Notes: generated from the sequence alone by a model not told the origin. Shown: positions 1 through 8,432, numbered from the stretch's first letter. The stretch is DNA of 64,000 nucleotides from CBDIHH01 sp965279095 (GCA_965279095.1 CBDIHH010000004.1:248001-312000), one strand, 5' to 3'. Made by a program: numbers and translations.

Positions 1-699
1 GTCATGGCCGGCCTGGCCCGGGGCGGTGGCGCTGTTGATCTCGGCATAGGGGGTCAGCATCTCGTCGGCGACGAACAGCCGGTCCAGGACGACGTTGTCG
101 CTGCCGGTGGCGCGCATGCCCACCGAGCTCCAGGTGGGCTTGATGGTCACCGCCGCGCGCGGCACGAAGCCGAACTGCGGCAGGGGCTCGCCCGCCGCGT
201 CGGTGGTGGGCATCAGCAGGCCCAGCCAGTCGGCATGATGCACCCCGCTGCAGAACAGCCATTCGCCGGACACCACAAAGCCCCCCGCGACCCGCTCGCA
301 CACGCCGCCCAGGTGGGCGAAGGCGCCGGCGATGAGGGCGTCGGGATTGTCGCCCCAAATGGCCTGCTGGGTTGTCGTCCGACACTTGGCCAGCCGCCAG
401 CTGCCGCTGGAGGTCACGCCGGTGACCCAGGCCGTGGCCCCGCAGGCCTGCCCAAGCTCCATCGCCACCGCCGCCAGGGTGGCGTAGGGCAGCTGCAGCC
501 CGCCAAACTCCGCGGGGACATGGGCGCGCGAGACGCCGATCCGCGCCATCTGCCGCAGCATGTCGTCGTTGAGTCGGCCCCGGACGGCGGTGTCCGCCGC
601 GGTCTGCGCCAGTTGCGGCAGGAAATCGCGCACCCGGTCCAGCAGCTCGGCCTCGACCTCGGCCGAGCCGGGCGCCGAGGCCAACTGGGTCTTGAACAT
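1..699 (-). CDS. Acyl-CoA dehydrogenase-fold flavin oxidoreductase (partial)
   Basis: The gene runs off the left edge, leaving the N-terminal 233 residues. It has an all-alpha N-terminal region with GRLNDDMLRQMARIGVSRAH, then VPAEFGGLQLPYATLAAVAMELG and GATAWVTG. A beta-domain stretch (ISGEW-like VVSGEWLFCSGVHHADW) and KPTWSSVGMRATGSDNVVL follow. This pattern fits the group D flavin monooxygenase/acyl-CoA dehydrogenase superfamily, especially the HsaA-like flavin-dependent hydroxylases that need a separate reductase, more than true acyl-CoA dehydrogenases. The ATG at 699 is the first good start. The gene diverges from the SDR at 843 across about 140 bases that probably hold both promoters. 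Substrate unknown; the C-terminal domain is outside the window. Confidence 0.75.
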   Translation of the reverse strand, partial: MFKTQLASAPGSAEVEAELLDRVRDFLPQLAQTAADTAVRGRLNDDMLRQMARIGVSRAHVPAEFGGLQLPYATLAAVAMELGQACGATAWVTGVTSSGSWRLAKCRTTTQQAIWGDNPDALIAGAFAHLGGVCERVAGGFVVSGEWLFCSGVHHADWLGLLMPTTDAAGEPLPQFGFVPRAAVTIKPTWSSVGMRATGSDNVVLDRLFVADEMLTPYAEINSATAPGQAGHD

Positions 700-842
700 G
701 GCCGTCACGGTCGCCGTCCTTCCCTGTCGCGTCGCCCTACATCTAGGCGCAGTGCGGGGCGAAGACAGGGCAAACAACGCGTGCGTCCGGAGCCCGGACG
801 ATGCACCCTGCGGCGGCCGGAGCGGCGCAGGGGCGGCCATCG

Positions 843-1556
843 ATGACGTTGCAGGGCAAGGTGGCGCTGATCACCGGCGGGGACGGGGCCATCGGCCGGG
901 CCGTGGCCGAGCGTCTGTCGGCCGCCGGCGCCCGGGTGGCCCTGGCCGACCTGAAGGCCTCGGACACGGTCGAGGCGCTCGACGTCACCGACGAGGACTC
1001 CTGGATCGCGGCCCTGGCCCGGGTGCAGGCGAAGGCGGGCCCCCTGGACATCCTCGTCAACGCCGCGGGAGTCTTCGTCCCGGGGGTTCCCTTCGAGGAC
1101 CTCAGCCTCGACCTTTGGCGGCGGCATTTCGCGGTCAACGTGGACGGCGCCTTCCTCGGCTGCCGCCTGGCGCTGGCGGCGATGAAGGGCCGCGGCGGGG
1201 CGGTGGTCAACATCTCGTCCAGCCTGGCGGAGGTGATGGTCACCGACGCCGCCGCCTATTGCGCCTCCAAGGCCGCGGTCCTGACCCTGACCCGGCTGGC
1301 CGCCAAGGCCGGGGCGGCGCACGGGGTGCGGGTCAATGCCGTGCTGCCCGGGGCCATCGAGAGCCCGATGCTCATGGGCAACCTGCGGCCCGGCCAGAGC
1401 GAGGCGGCGCTGCTGGCGGCCATGGCGGCCAACCACCCCATCGGCCGGCTGGGCCAGCCCCTGGACGTGGCCGAGGCGATCGCATTCCTCTGCTCCCCCG
1501 CCGCCGCCTTCATCACCGGGGCCATGCTGGCGGTGGACGGCGGGCGGATGCTGTAG
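843..1556 (+). CDS. Short-chain dehydrogenase/reductase (SDR)
   Basis: A 237-residue classical SDR, NAD(P)-dependent and probably cytosolic. Near the N terminus there is a Rossmann glycine motif (TGGDGAIGRAVAE). The structural NAAG motif reads NAAGVFVPG. The catalytic Ser is in NISSSLAEV, followed by Y-x3-K as YCASKAAV. The C terminus has the usual FITGAMLAVDGG. An in-frame ATG lies at 801, but the one at 843 places the MTLQGKVALITGG start where SDRs normally begin, so I use 843. The DLKASDTVEALDVTDEDSW stretch is shorter than usual, as in compact SDRs of about 240 residues. It diverges from the flavin oxidoreductase at the left edge, so the two may act in one pathway. Substrate not predictable. 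Confidence 0.88.
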   Translation: MTLQGKVALITGGDGAIGRAVAERLSAAGARVALADLKASDTVEALDVTDEDSWIAALARVQAKAGPLDILVNAAGVFVPGVPFEDLSLDLWRRHFAVNVDGAFLGCRLALAAMKGRGGAVVNISSSLAEVMVTDAAAYCASKAAVLTLTRLAAKAGAAHGVRVNAVLPGAIESPMLMGNLRPGQSEAALLAAMAANHPIGRLGQPLDVAEAIAFLCSPAAAFITGAMLAVDGGRML

Positions 1557-1974
1557 CGGTCGTCAGCCTCGGACAATATCGCTCAATCCCACTCCCGCTC
1601 GTCCCGGCCCCCGGGTCCGGCCTTTGGCCGGCCCGAGGACAGGCTCCTGCCGGGATCCAGATCCTAAAGCGCTGACGCCGGGCCCTATGATCTGGGCCCC
1701 GGCTTTCGAGTCTGTGAGGAAATCACCGATGCCCCACCGACCAAAACATGATCGTCATCCTGGGGCGCGCTCTTGCGCGACCCCAGGACCCAGCAGCGAA
1801 GACCTTACCGTGCGGCGCGTTGAGCGTGGAGCTGCTGGGTCCTGGATGAGTCCGCTTCGCGGCTCTCCAGGATGACGCGCGAGGGGTAGGGGATTTCTTC
1901 ACAGCCGCTTTCGCCGGGGTGATCGGTATTTATGTGTGTTTAGTTCCGACCAAAGCCAGCTCGATCCAGACGCG
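1557..1974. repeat. Intergenic repeat block with two palindromic element types
   Basis: This 418-base gap holds no convincing gene. It carries two palindromic elements. One, at about 1649-1708, has outer arms GCCGGGATCCAGATC and GATCTGGGCCCCGGC and recurs at about 43,968-44,045. The other, at about 1753-1877, starts CGTCATCCTGGG and ends CCAGGATGACG with a CCAGGACCCAGCAGC/GCTGCTGGGTCCTGG inner pair, and recurs in altered form at 36,378-36,500. These look like dispersed REP-type sequences that could form hairpins in RNA and end transcription of both flanking convergent genes. Confidence 0.75.
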
Positions 1975-2760
1975 TCAGCCGTTCAGGAAGCCGCGCACGG
2001 CGGCGTTGAAGGCGTCCGGCCGCTCCAGGTTGCTGATGTGGGCGGCCTCAGGCAGTTCGACGTAGCGGGCGCCGGGGGTGGCCTGGGCCATCTCCACCAT
2101 GGCCGCCGGGTGGGCGCCGTCCTCGGCCCCGCACAGGAACAGGGTCGGGCGGCCCAGCTTGGGCAGGCGGCGCTTCAGGTCCAGGCCCTGCAGGGCGACG
2201 GTGGCGGCGCGGTAGCCGCCCGGGGCCGTGGCCTCGATCATGGCTCTCACCCGGCCGGCCAGATCGGGATCGGCCTCGCGGGTCGCGGCGGTGAGCCAGG
2301 TGGGCAGGGTGGCGTCGGCTACCGCGCCGATGCCCCCGTCCGCCAGCAGCTGGCGGCGGGCCTCCCACATGTCGACGAAGAAGGGCGGGGCGTCGGCGCG
2401 GCAGTCGGCGGCCACCACGCGGTCGACACGGTCGGAATGATCCAGCCCCAGGGACAGGGCGGTCATGCCGCCGAGGGATAGTCCGACAACGGAGGATGTG
2501 TCGGCGTCCACCGCGTCCCACACCGCGACCACGTCGTCGGCCAGGTCGGCGATGGCATAGGGCGCCGCCCCCACGGTGGAGCCGCCGTGGCCGCGCGCGT
2601 CGATGCGCAGGATGCGGTAGTCGGCCCCGAAGGTCTCGGCCTGGGGCGCCCACAGGTCGCCGCTGGTGGCCAGGGCATGCAGGAAGGTCAGCCAGGGTTT
2701 CCCCTCGGCGCCGCTCACCTGATAGCGGAGGCTGTAGTCGCCCCGGTCGAGGTCGCTCAT
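1975..2760 (-). CDS. Alpha/beta hydrolase, 3-oxoadipate enol-lactonase-like
   Basis: A 261-residue single-domain alpha/beta hydrolase, probably cytosolic. The oxyanion strand reads LTFLHALATSGDLW, the acid/turn region IDARGHGGS, and the nucleophile elbow GLSLGGMTAL (Ser in GxSxG). A late GAEDGAHP supplies the Asp and LPEAAHISNLERP the catalytic His. The layout resembles PcaD-type enol-lactone hydrolases, but that specificity is inferred from general similarity only. Its ATG overlaps the stop of the glycosidase-like gene upstream (ATGA), so it is the last gene of the operon methyltransferase, small protein, beta-propeller protein, hydrolase. Confidence 0.85.
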   Translation of the reverse strand: MSDLDRGDYSLRYQVSGAEGKPWLTFLHALATSGDLWAPQAETFGADYRILRIDARGHGGSTVGAAPYAIADLADDVVAVWDAVDADTSSVVGLSLGGMTALSLGLDHSDRVDRVVAADCRADAPPFFVDMWEARRQLLADGGIGAVADATLPTWLTAATREADPDLAGRVRAMIEATAPGGYRAATVALQGLDLKRRLPKLGRPTLFLCGAEDGAHPAAMVEMAQATPGARYVELPEAAHISNLERPDAFNAAVRGFLNG

Positions 2761-3800
2761 GCGCCGGCTCCTGGGCGGGGGACCCGGCGCAGGTCGCGCA
2801 GGTCGCCGCTGTCGCTGATGGCCAGGCCGATGCCGCGGGGCTTGTCGTCGTCGGCGAGGCTCTGGAAGCCATAGTAGTAGAGATACAGCCGCCCGTGGGC
2901 CGCCACGAGGCGGGTGGCCGCCACGCCCTTGCAGTCCCAGGCGCCGGCGGGACCGACCCGGAAGATGGGGCCGTCGAGCAGGTGGGTCCAGGTCAGGCCG
3001 TCGTCGGAGTCGGCCACGGCGATGGAGCGGTCGTGGGCCTCGTCCGTGCCGGTGTAGAGCATCAGCCAGCGCCGGCCGCCCGGCAGGGGATTGGCGAGGA
3101 TCTGGCGGGTGATGACGCCGGTGCAGTCCCAGGGTCGGGGGCCGTCCGCCCATTGCAGGACCCCGGCCTTGTCCCAGTGGACGCCGTCGTCGGAGACCGC
3201 CGAGCGGGCCGGATAGTCCTTCAGCCCGAACAGGGGGGCGGAATACTGCATGACCATCCGCCGGCCGTCGTGGATGACGGCGGGCCAGGCGGCGTAGACG
3301 CAGCCGGGGTCGATGTCCAGGAGGGCGCCCCCGGTGGCGGGGCCGCGCACCCGCTCCCAGGTCAGCCCGTCCTGGCTGCGGGCCAGGCCGGGCCGCAGCC
3401 CGATGCCGCCCATGACGCCCAGGTGCGAGCCGGTGTCCGCCGCGACCTCGTCGCCGCCGAAATACCACATCAGCCATTCCCCGGCGCCGCGGGTGACATC
3501 GGTGAGGGCCAGGTGGACGGAGTCGAAGTCGCCCACCCGACCGCTCGGACCGAAAACGGCCCCGAGGCCGGCGGATCCTTCGACCCGGGTCCATTCGATC
3601 CCGTCCGGCGAGGTGGCCAGGGCGACGCGGCCCGAGCCGAGGGTGCCGGGGGCGCGGGCGTCAAAGGCGCGGTCGCGGCAGTAGTACCACATGCGCCACA
3701 GGCCGCCGACCGCGTCATGGTCGACGACGGCGCCGCCGACGCGGAAGTCGTCGCAGCGTCCGTCAGGGCCGCGTCCGAGAACAAAGCCATCCATCTGCAT
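2757..3800 (-). CDS. Glycoside hydrolase family 43/32-like beta-propeller protein
   Basis: About 347 residues with repeated blades marked by S-x-D-G-x-x-W: SPDGIEWTR, SQDGLTWER, SDDGVHWDK and SDDGLTWTH. Matching WRMWYY, EWLMWYFGG, RWLMLYTG and LYLYYYGF strands lie between them. This is the five-bladed propeller pattern of GH43/GH32/GH62-like proteins. There is no signal peptide, so it is probably cytosolic. An exact catalytic triad cannot be assigned by eye, so it could be a non-catalytic or differently acting propeller. GTG 3803, ATG 3800 and ATG 3794 are alternative starts; ATG 3800 has a GGAG upstream. The gene begins within a few bases of the stop of the small helical protein, so translation is likely coupled. 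Confidence 0.7.
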   Translation of the reverse strand: MQMDGFVLGRGPDGRCDDFRVGGAVVDHDAVGGLWRMWYYCRDRAFDARAPGTLGSGRVALATSPDGIEWTRVEGSAGLGAVFGPSGRVGDFDSVHLALTDVTRGAGEWLMWYFGGDEVAADTGSHLGVMGGIGLRPGLARSQDGLTWERVRGPATGGALLDIDPGCVYAAWPAVIHDGRRMVMQYSAPLFGLKDYPARSAVSDDGVHWDKAGVLQWADGPRPWDCTGVITRQILANPLPGGRRWLMLYTGTDEAHDRSIAVADSDDGLTWTHLLDGPIFRVGPAGAWDCKGVAATRLVAAHGRLYLYYYGFQSLADDDKPRGIGLAISDSGDLRDLRRVPRPGAGA

Positions 3801-3804
3801 CACG

Positions 3805-4119
3805 TCAGCACTCCGCCTGCTTCATCAGTTCGCCCCGGCCGGCGAGATCCTCGACGCTGAGGTCCTGTCGGGTGGGGGCGCCCAGCACATTGTCGACCAT
3901 CAGCTTGCGCAGGGCCTCAAGCCGCTCGGCGAAATCGGCGGTGGGGGTGTAGTCGTCGGCCTCGCGGGGGCCCACCACCCCCTTGTCGGCGAGCAGCTGC
4001 TCGACCACGGCCAGGCGGTCGCGGGTGATCCACAGCTCGGACAGGAGCTGGAAGGTCATCCGCCCCAGGCTGTCGAGCAGCTGGTCCTTCAGGTAGGGCT
4101 CGGGCGCTTCGCGGGACAA
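3805..4119 (-). CDS. Small helical protein paired with methyltransferase (copy 1)
   Basis: A 104-residue acidic, mostly helical protein that I do not recognise as a named family. Residues 17-42 carry the block LLSELWITRDRLAVVEQLL, which reappears as ATELWVVRERLFRVES at 26,306-26,623 and GAEFWVMRRRMLVTEALLD at 29,521-29,910. All three copies lie beside a related SAM methyltransferase. The most upstream start is TTG. It comes one codon after the methyltransferase stop and in the same frame (TGA-CCC-TTG), so translation must be coupled, or readthrough would give a fused protein. The C-terminal half (ADDYTPTADFAERLEALRKLMVDNVL) looks like an amphipathic helix. A partner subunit or dimerisation factor of the methyltransferase is my inference. 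Confidence 0.75.
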   Translation of the reverse strand: MSREAPEPYLKDQLLDSLGRMTFQLLSELWITRDRLAVVEQLLADKGVVGPREADDYTPTADFAERLEALRKLMVDNVLGAPTRQDLSVEDLAGRGELMKQAEC

Positions 4120-4122
4120 GGG

Positions 4123-5262
4123 TCAGGTCCTGGACAGCGGCTTGGAGCCGCGGTTGATGAAGGGATAGGCGCCCTTGTCGGTGAGGGCGTAGGCCGACAC
4201 GTCGACGAAGCCGATCTCGCGCAGGATCGCCGCCCAGTCGGTGGCGCAGGCGTCGCGGAAATAGGGCTCCTCGCGGTGGTCGGTGTCCCAGTCGAGGATG
4301 TTGGCCTGGAAGGCGTCGACCTCGCTGAACGGCGGGGGGTCGCACAGGACGATGTCGCCGCCGGGCTCGAGGATGCGGTACATCTCGCGCAGGACGGCGA
4401 CGCCGTCCTCCACGGGCATCTCGTGCAGCAGGGTGTAGAGCAGCACCGCCCCGAACGATCCGTCCGCCTCGCCGGTGTGCGCCGCGTCGCGCTGTTTGAG
4501 ATGCACGGGGATGCCCAGGCGGTTGGCGGCGGCGAAGCCCATCTTCAGCTGCACCTTGGACAGGTCGCATCCCACCAGGCGGGCGTCGGGGAACCGGCTG
4601 TGCAGGGCGCGGATCGCGCTGGCGCTGCCGCAGCCGGCCTCGTAGATGCTGGCGTAGGACGCCTTGGGAAACTGGGCGACGGTGTCGTCGCGGTTGCGCG
4701 AGATGTCCTCGCGGTGGCCCACCGCCGCATAGCCCCCGTATTTGAAGATGTGGGGCCCGACCACATAGCTGAACATGGCGCCGTAGAGGTCGAAGCCGTC
4801 CCAGCCGCCGGGCTGGATGTGCCAGTCCTGGCGGTAGTAGTCGGGCAGGGCGACGTCGGGGTTCAGCTCCAGGGTTCCGCCGACGTCGGGGCCCATGTCG
4901 TCGATGAAGTCTGCGAACAGGTCGGCGTGGCGCACCACGGCGGGGATGCCGGTGAGGTAGACTTCCTCGGCCACATAGCGCTGCAGGAAGCGCTCGAAGA
5001 GATAGGCGGGGTAGCGCTCGCAGACCTCGCGGGTGCGGGCGTTTCGCTCGCCCCAGGACTCGTTGGCGCCGGGGCCGGCCGGGCTGCGGGCGATGGCGAT
5101 GGCGTCCGGGTCGGCCTCGAACTGGGCCCGGGCGACGGGACGCAGCTGGCCGGAGGAGAAGTCCTGCATCGATCCCAGGACCTGGACGCTGGCGCGGGCC
5201 CGCTGGCTGAGGCCGCCGGAGAAGCCGCTCTGGCCGACGGCCTGCTGGTTGGTGAAGAACAT
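4123..5262 (-). CDS. Class I SAM-dependent methyltransferase with novel N-terminal domain (copy 1)
   Basis: 379 residues. The C-terminal half is a Rossmann-type methyltransferase: motif I YEAGCGSASAI (~207-217), LVGCDLSKVQLKMG after it, LLYTLLHEMP (~275-283) and YRILEPGGDIVLCDPPP (~295-311). The N-terminal ~200 residues are not part of the standard fold. They contain GTLELNPD (~129-136) and HIQPGGW (~148-154), both shared with three other methyltransferases in this window. The ATG at 5262 is preceded by AAGGAG at good distance. It heads the operon with a small helical protein, a beta-propeller protein and an alpha/beta hydrolase. Substrate unknown; the acceptor might be a small hydrophobic import product rather than a macromolecule, but this is inference. 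Confidence 0.85.
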   Translation of the reverse strand: MFFTNQQAVGQSGFSGGLSQRARASVQVLGSMQDFSSGQLRPVARAQFEADPDAIAIARSPAGPGANESWGERNARTREVCERYPAYLFERFLQRYVAEEVYLTGIPAVVRHADLFADFIDDMGPDVGGTLELNPDVALPDYYRQDWHIQPGGWDGFDLYGAMFSYVVGPHIFKYGGYAAVGHREDISRNRDDTVAQFPKASYASIYEAGCGSASAIRALHSRFPDARLVGCDLSKVQLKMGFAAANRLGIPVHLKQRDAAHTGEADGSFGAVLLYTLLHEMPVEDGVAVLREMYRILEPGGDIVLCDPPPFSEVDAFQANILDWDTDHREEPYFRDACATDWAAILREIGFVDVSAYALTDKGAYPFINRGSKPLSRT

Positions 5263-5461
5263 GGCGCGCTCCTTGAAGGCCGTTCTAGCAAGCTAACGTC
5301 TGCGCCCAGACCGGCGCCATCAACTTCGGTTTTCACCCCATCCGATGACGGGTCGGCATAGGCTTTTCTCGCATTCCCCGCGGAAGCGGGGATCCAGGCT
5401 TTGCCCCAAGCGTGGTCGGAGCCGCATAAACCTGGGTCCCCGCTTCCGCGGGGAATACGGG
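5263..5461. repeat. Upstream region with palindromic GC-rich repeat (type A)
   Basis: This gap between two same-strand genes holds a type A dispersed repeat at about 5373-5456. It has arms TTCCCCGCGGAAGCGGGGAT and its near-mirror with CCCGCTTCCGCGGGGAA, around a roughly 35-base centre. The same element recurs three times at 8,909-9,368 and once at 22,849-22,930. It lies directly downstream of the hydrolase stop and may work as a terminator hairpin. Confidence 0.75.
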
Positions 5462-6373
5462 CTAGGCGTCGAGGAAGGCGTTGATGGCGGCGGCGGCCTC
5501 GGCGGGCTTCTCCTGGTGGATGAAGGAGCCGCTGCCGGGGATGACCACCACGGCCACGTCCTTCATGGTGGCCTTGGCCACCTCGCCGTAGCGGGCGTAG
5601 CGGCCGTGGTCGGTGATCACCACCAGGGTCGGGCACTGGACCCGGGGCATGTAGTCGGTGACTCCCACAAGGGCGACGCCGCGCTCGGCGGGGCGCAGCC
5701 AGACGCCGGTGCGGGCGCGGCTCTCGTTGTCCTCCTTCAGCACGGCGGGGTCCTTGAAGCCCACGGCGGCGACATCGGCGGGGGGGCGGGGCAGGGGCTC
5801 CCAATGGGGGCCGAACTGGCCACGCGCATCGGCGTCGAGCTTGGCCAGCCGCTCGCGGGACATGGCCCCGATCATGCTGACGCTGACCAGGGCCAGCCGG
5901 CTGATCGCCTCGGGCCAGAAGGCGGCCATGACGATGCCGGCGATGCCGCCCAGGGAATTGCCGGCCAGGGCGAAGCGGGTGACGCCCAGCTCGTCCAGGG
6001 CCGCCTTGATCATGGCGGCGGTCTCGGGGACCGTCTGTATGAAGGGCGGGGATCCCAGCATGGTGGAGCCGCCGTGCCCTGGCAGGTCGATGGCGATGAC
6101 CTTGCGGCCCGGCCGGCCGGGGCGCGGCGCGGCGAGCAGGGGGGCGGCGGCCCGCCAGTCGGCGACGGAGCCGCCCAGCTTGTGCAGCAGCACCAGCGGC
6201 TCGCCCTCGCCCAGGGTGGCGTAGTGGATCTGGCCGCCGGCGCGCTTGACCACGCCCTCGCTGGTCCACGGACCCTTGGGCGCAGCCGTCGCGGCCCGGG
6301 CCGGCGCGGACAGGGCCGCCCCCGCCCCGGCCATGGCCGCCATCACCGCGCGGCGCGGCAGGTCGCCGGTCAT
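5462..6373 (-). CDS. Exported alpha/beta hydrolase (Tat-type signal)
   Basis: 303 residues. The N terminus MTGDLPRRAVMAAMAGAGAA followed by an APARA-like cleavage site looks like a twin-arginine signal, so the enzyme probably acts in the periplasm. The hydrolase core shows LVLLHKLGGSVADWR, IDLPGHGGS, nucleophile elbow GNSLGGIAG, VVITDHGRYARYG and the late SGSFIHQEKPAE, where the catalytic His is expected. Its start overlaps the stop of the oxidoreductase upstream (ATGA), so the two are co-translated, and both lie downstream of the LysR gene. Ester or lactone hydrolysis is the general expectation; the substrate is unknown. Confidence 0.85.
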   Translation of the reverse strand: MTGDLPRRAVMAAMAGAGAALSAPARAATAAPKGPWTSEGVVKRAGGQIHYATLGEGEPLVLLHKLGGSVADWRAAAPLLAAPRPGRPGRKVIAIDLPGHGGSTMLGSPPFIQTVPETAAMIKAALDELGVTRFALAGNSLGGIAGIVMAAFWPEAISRLALVSVSMIGAMSRERLAKLDADARGQFGPHWEPLPRPPADVAAVGFKDPAVLKEDNESRARTGVWLRPAERGVALVGVTDYMPRVQCPTLVVITDHGRYARYGEVAKATMKDVAVVVIPGSGSFIHQEKPAEAAAAINAFLDA

Positions 6374-7302
6374 GCGACCGTCAGCACGATCTTGCCGCGG
6401 GTGCGGCCGCCCTTGACGCTCTCCTGGGCGGCGGCGGCCTCGGCCAGGGGATAGGTCTGGGCGATGGTCACGGTGACCTTGCCGTCGTCATAGAGCTGGG
6501 CGATCTGCGCCAACTGGTCGCCGCGGTCCTCGACCGTGATGCGGCGGCCGACGCCGCCGATGGCGGCGGCCCGGGCCGGATCCGGCGCGCCCGCGGCCGA
6601 CACCATGCGGCCGCCGGGCTTCAGCACGCCCCAGGACCGCTCCTGGGTGTCGCCGCCGATCAGGTCGATGACGAGGTCGATGTCGCTGACCGCGGTCTCG
6701 AAGGCGGTGGCCCGGTGGTCGATGACCTCGTCGGCCCCAAGGCCGCGGACATAGGCCTCGTTGGCGGCGGACGCGGTGGTGATGACATAGGCGCCCTGGT
6801 TGTGGGCGAACTGGATGGCGAAGCCGCCGACGCCGCCGGCGCCCGCATGGATCAGCACCCGCTCGCCGGCCTTCAGCTCACCCAGGTCGAACAGGGCCTG
6901 CCAGGCGGTGAGCGCGGCCACCGGCATGGCGGCGGCCTGGGTGAAGCTGGCCGAGGCGGGCTTGAGCGCCAGCTTGGCGACGTCCACCACCGCCTTTTGC
7001 GCATAGGCGCCGGACCGTCCTCTCAAGGCATAGACCGCGTCCCCGACCTTGAAGCCGTCGACGCCCTCGCCGAGGGCTTCCACCGTTCCGGCCAGATCGC
7101 AGCCGAGGACGGCGGGAAGGTCGAGGGGCATGAAGCTCTGCATGAAGCCCTGGCGGATCTTCCAGTCGAGCGGATTGACGCTGGCGGCCTCGACCTTGAC
7201 CAGCACCTGGCCGGGCCCCGGCGTCGGCGCTTCGATCTCGTCCAGCTTCAGGGTCTCGGGGCCGCCGTAGGCCTGCAGCCGGATGGCCTTGATGGTCGAC
7301 AT
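6370..7302 (-). CDS. Zinc-independent MDR-family NADP-dependent oxidoreductase
   Basis: A 310-residue medium-chain reductase of the quinone oxidoreductase type. The N-terminal GroES-like part reads GGPETLKLDEIEAPTPGPGQ and VNPLDWKIRQGF. The PAVLGCDLAGTVEALGEGV stretch lacks the Cys and His set that binds catalytic zinc. The nucleotide domain begins at VLIHAGAGGVGGFAIQFA, and GADEVIDHRATAFE follows. It probably reduces quinones or alkenals with NADPH in the cytosol. It overlaps the following hydrolase gene by 4 bases and lies 63 bases after the LysR gene on the same strand. The likely unit is therefore LysR, oxidoreductase, hydrolase. Confidence 0.9.
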   Translation of the reverse strand: MSTIKAIRLQAYGGPETLKLDEIEAPTPGPGQVLVKVEAASVNPLDWKIRQGFMQSFMPLDLPAVLGCDLAGTVEALGEGVDGFKVGDAVYALRGRSGAYAQKAVVDVAKLALKPASASFTQAAAMPVAALTAWQALFDLGELKAGERVLIHAGAGGVGGFAIQFAHNQGAYVITTASAANEAYVRGLGADEVIDHRATAFETAVSDIDLVIDLIGGDTQERSWGVLKPGGRMVSAAGAPDPARAAAIGGVGRRITVEDRGDQLAQIAQLYDDGKVTVTIAQTYPLAEAAAAQESVKGGRTRGKIVLTVA

Positions 7303-7365
7303 GGAGTGTTCCTGAACCTGGTTGTGAAAGGCGATCCTAGCGCTGATCGGGAGCGGCGGCAGTGG

Positions 7366-8292
7366 TTATCGCGGTGTCTCCGCAGCGCGAGCGTCGGCGC
7401 GGCGCTGGGCCATGGAGCGGGTCAGGTCGATCATCTCGCGCATGGCCGGGGTGACGACCGCCCCGGCGCGATAGAGGATCCCGGCGCTGGCGTGGCCCGC
7501 CGGCGCCTCCACGTCCAGGCGCACCAGCCGGCCGGCGGCGATGTCGTGGTCGACGGCCTCGTCGGGCAGCACCGTCAGCACCCTCTGGGAGAGGACGATG
7601 CGGCGCAGCAGTTCGGGGGAATTGGTCTTGGCCGCCACCCGCGGGGTGGGCAGGACGTGGGCCTGGAAATAGGCCGCGAAGGCGCTGAGGAACCCGGTGC
7701 TGCTGATCATCGCCCAGTCGGCGGCGGCCAAGTCCGCCGGGGTCGGATGGGGGAGCCGGGCCAGGGGATGGTCGGGGCTGCACACCACGCTGGAATGGGA
7801 ATCGTAGAGGCGGATCAGCACCAGGTCGTCCAGAGACGGGGAGAAGAAGACCAGCCCGGCCACCAGGTCCAGCTCGCCCACGCGCAGCTGCTCGATGAGC
7901 AGGGAGAAGCCGCCGGCATGGACCGACAGGTCGACCCCCGGCAGCTGGCCCATCAGGGCGTTGATGACGTCGGGCATCAGGTAGTCGACGAAGTGCGAGG
8001 TGATGCCGATGCGCACCGAGCCGGACTTCTTGGCGCGGATGTCGGCCAGTTCGTCCAGGGCCCGCTGCTGCTCGTTGAGGATGGCGTGGGCGCGGGGCGC
8101 CAGGCTGGCGCCGAAGGGCGTCGGCTCCACCCCGCGGGGGGTGCGGATGAGCAGGGGGGCGCCCACCAGCAGCTCCAGGTTGCGGATGCTGCGGCTGACC
8201 CCCGACTGGGTGATGTTGAGCTGCTCGGCGGCCTTGCCGATGTTGCCGCACTGCACGGCGGCGAGGAAGTGGCGCAGCTGCTGGGTTTCCAT
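7366..8292 (-). CDS. LysR-family transcriptional regulator
   Basis: 308 residues. The N-terminal winged helix-turn-helix is clear (QLRHFLAAVQCGNIGKAAEQ, then LNITQSGVSRSIRNLE). A periplasmic-binding-protein-like effector domain starts near residue 90 (GSVRIGITSHFVDYLMP). It probably senses a small aromatic or acid ligand and controls the downstream oxidoreductase-hydrolase pair and/or the divergent NTF2-like gene. A dyad GCCAT-N6-ATGGC at 8320-8335 lies in the divergent region 28 bases upstream of its start and is a candidate operator. Effector unknown. Confidence 0.92.
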   Translation of the reverse strand: METQQLRHFLAAVQCGNIGKAAEQLNITQSGVSRSIRNLELLVGAPLLIRTPRGVEPTPFGASLAPRAHAILNEQQRALDELADIRAKKSGSVRIGITSHFVDYLMPDVINALMGQLPGVDLSVHAGGFSLLIEQLRVGELDLVAGLVFFSPSLDDLVLIRLYDSHSSVVCSPDHPLARLPHPTPADLAAADWAMISSTGFLSAFAAYFQAHVLPTPRVAAKTNSPELLRRIVLSQRVLTVLPDEAVDHDIAAGRLVRLDVEAPAGHASAGILYRAGAVVTPAMREMIDLTRSMAQRRADARAAETPR

Positions 8293-8319
8293 GGCGCGTC
8301 CTCACGTCTCGCGGGGCAA

Positions 8320-8335
8320 GCCATGATAAAATGGC
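8320..8335. promoter_or_regulatory. Candidate LysR operator dyad
   Basis: GCCATGATAAAATGGC is an inverted repeat with an AT-rich centre, unusual in such GC-rich DNA. It lies between the divergent LysR gene and the NTF2-like gene, where autoregulatory LysR sites normally occur. Binding by this regulator is inference. Confidence 0.4.
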
Positions 8336-8432
8336 ATCCAGGGGCGATAACAAGGACTTTGTCTCATCTTGCGCCCCCGCAGGCCGGTCGTGCTAAGCGG
8401 TCAGGCGATCCACGCCCCTGGGAGCCCCGCCG

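Noticed and set aside
4..846. Plus-strand open frame over the left-edge gene
   Set aside because: The minus strand encodes a coherent flavin oxidoreductase N terminus without stops; the plus frame has no domain.
3691..5361. 556-codon plus-strand frame over the methyltransferase operon
   Set aside because: Gly/Ala/Val/Asp-rich shadow without motifs; the minus strand carries four coupled genes with good start sites.
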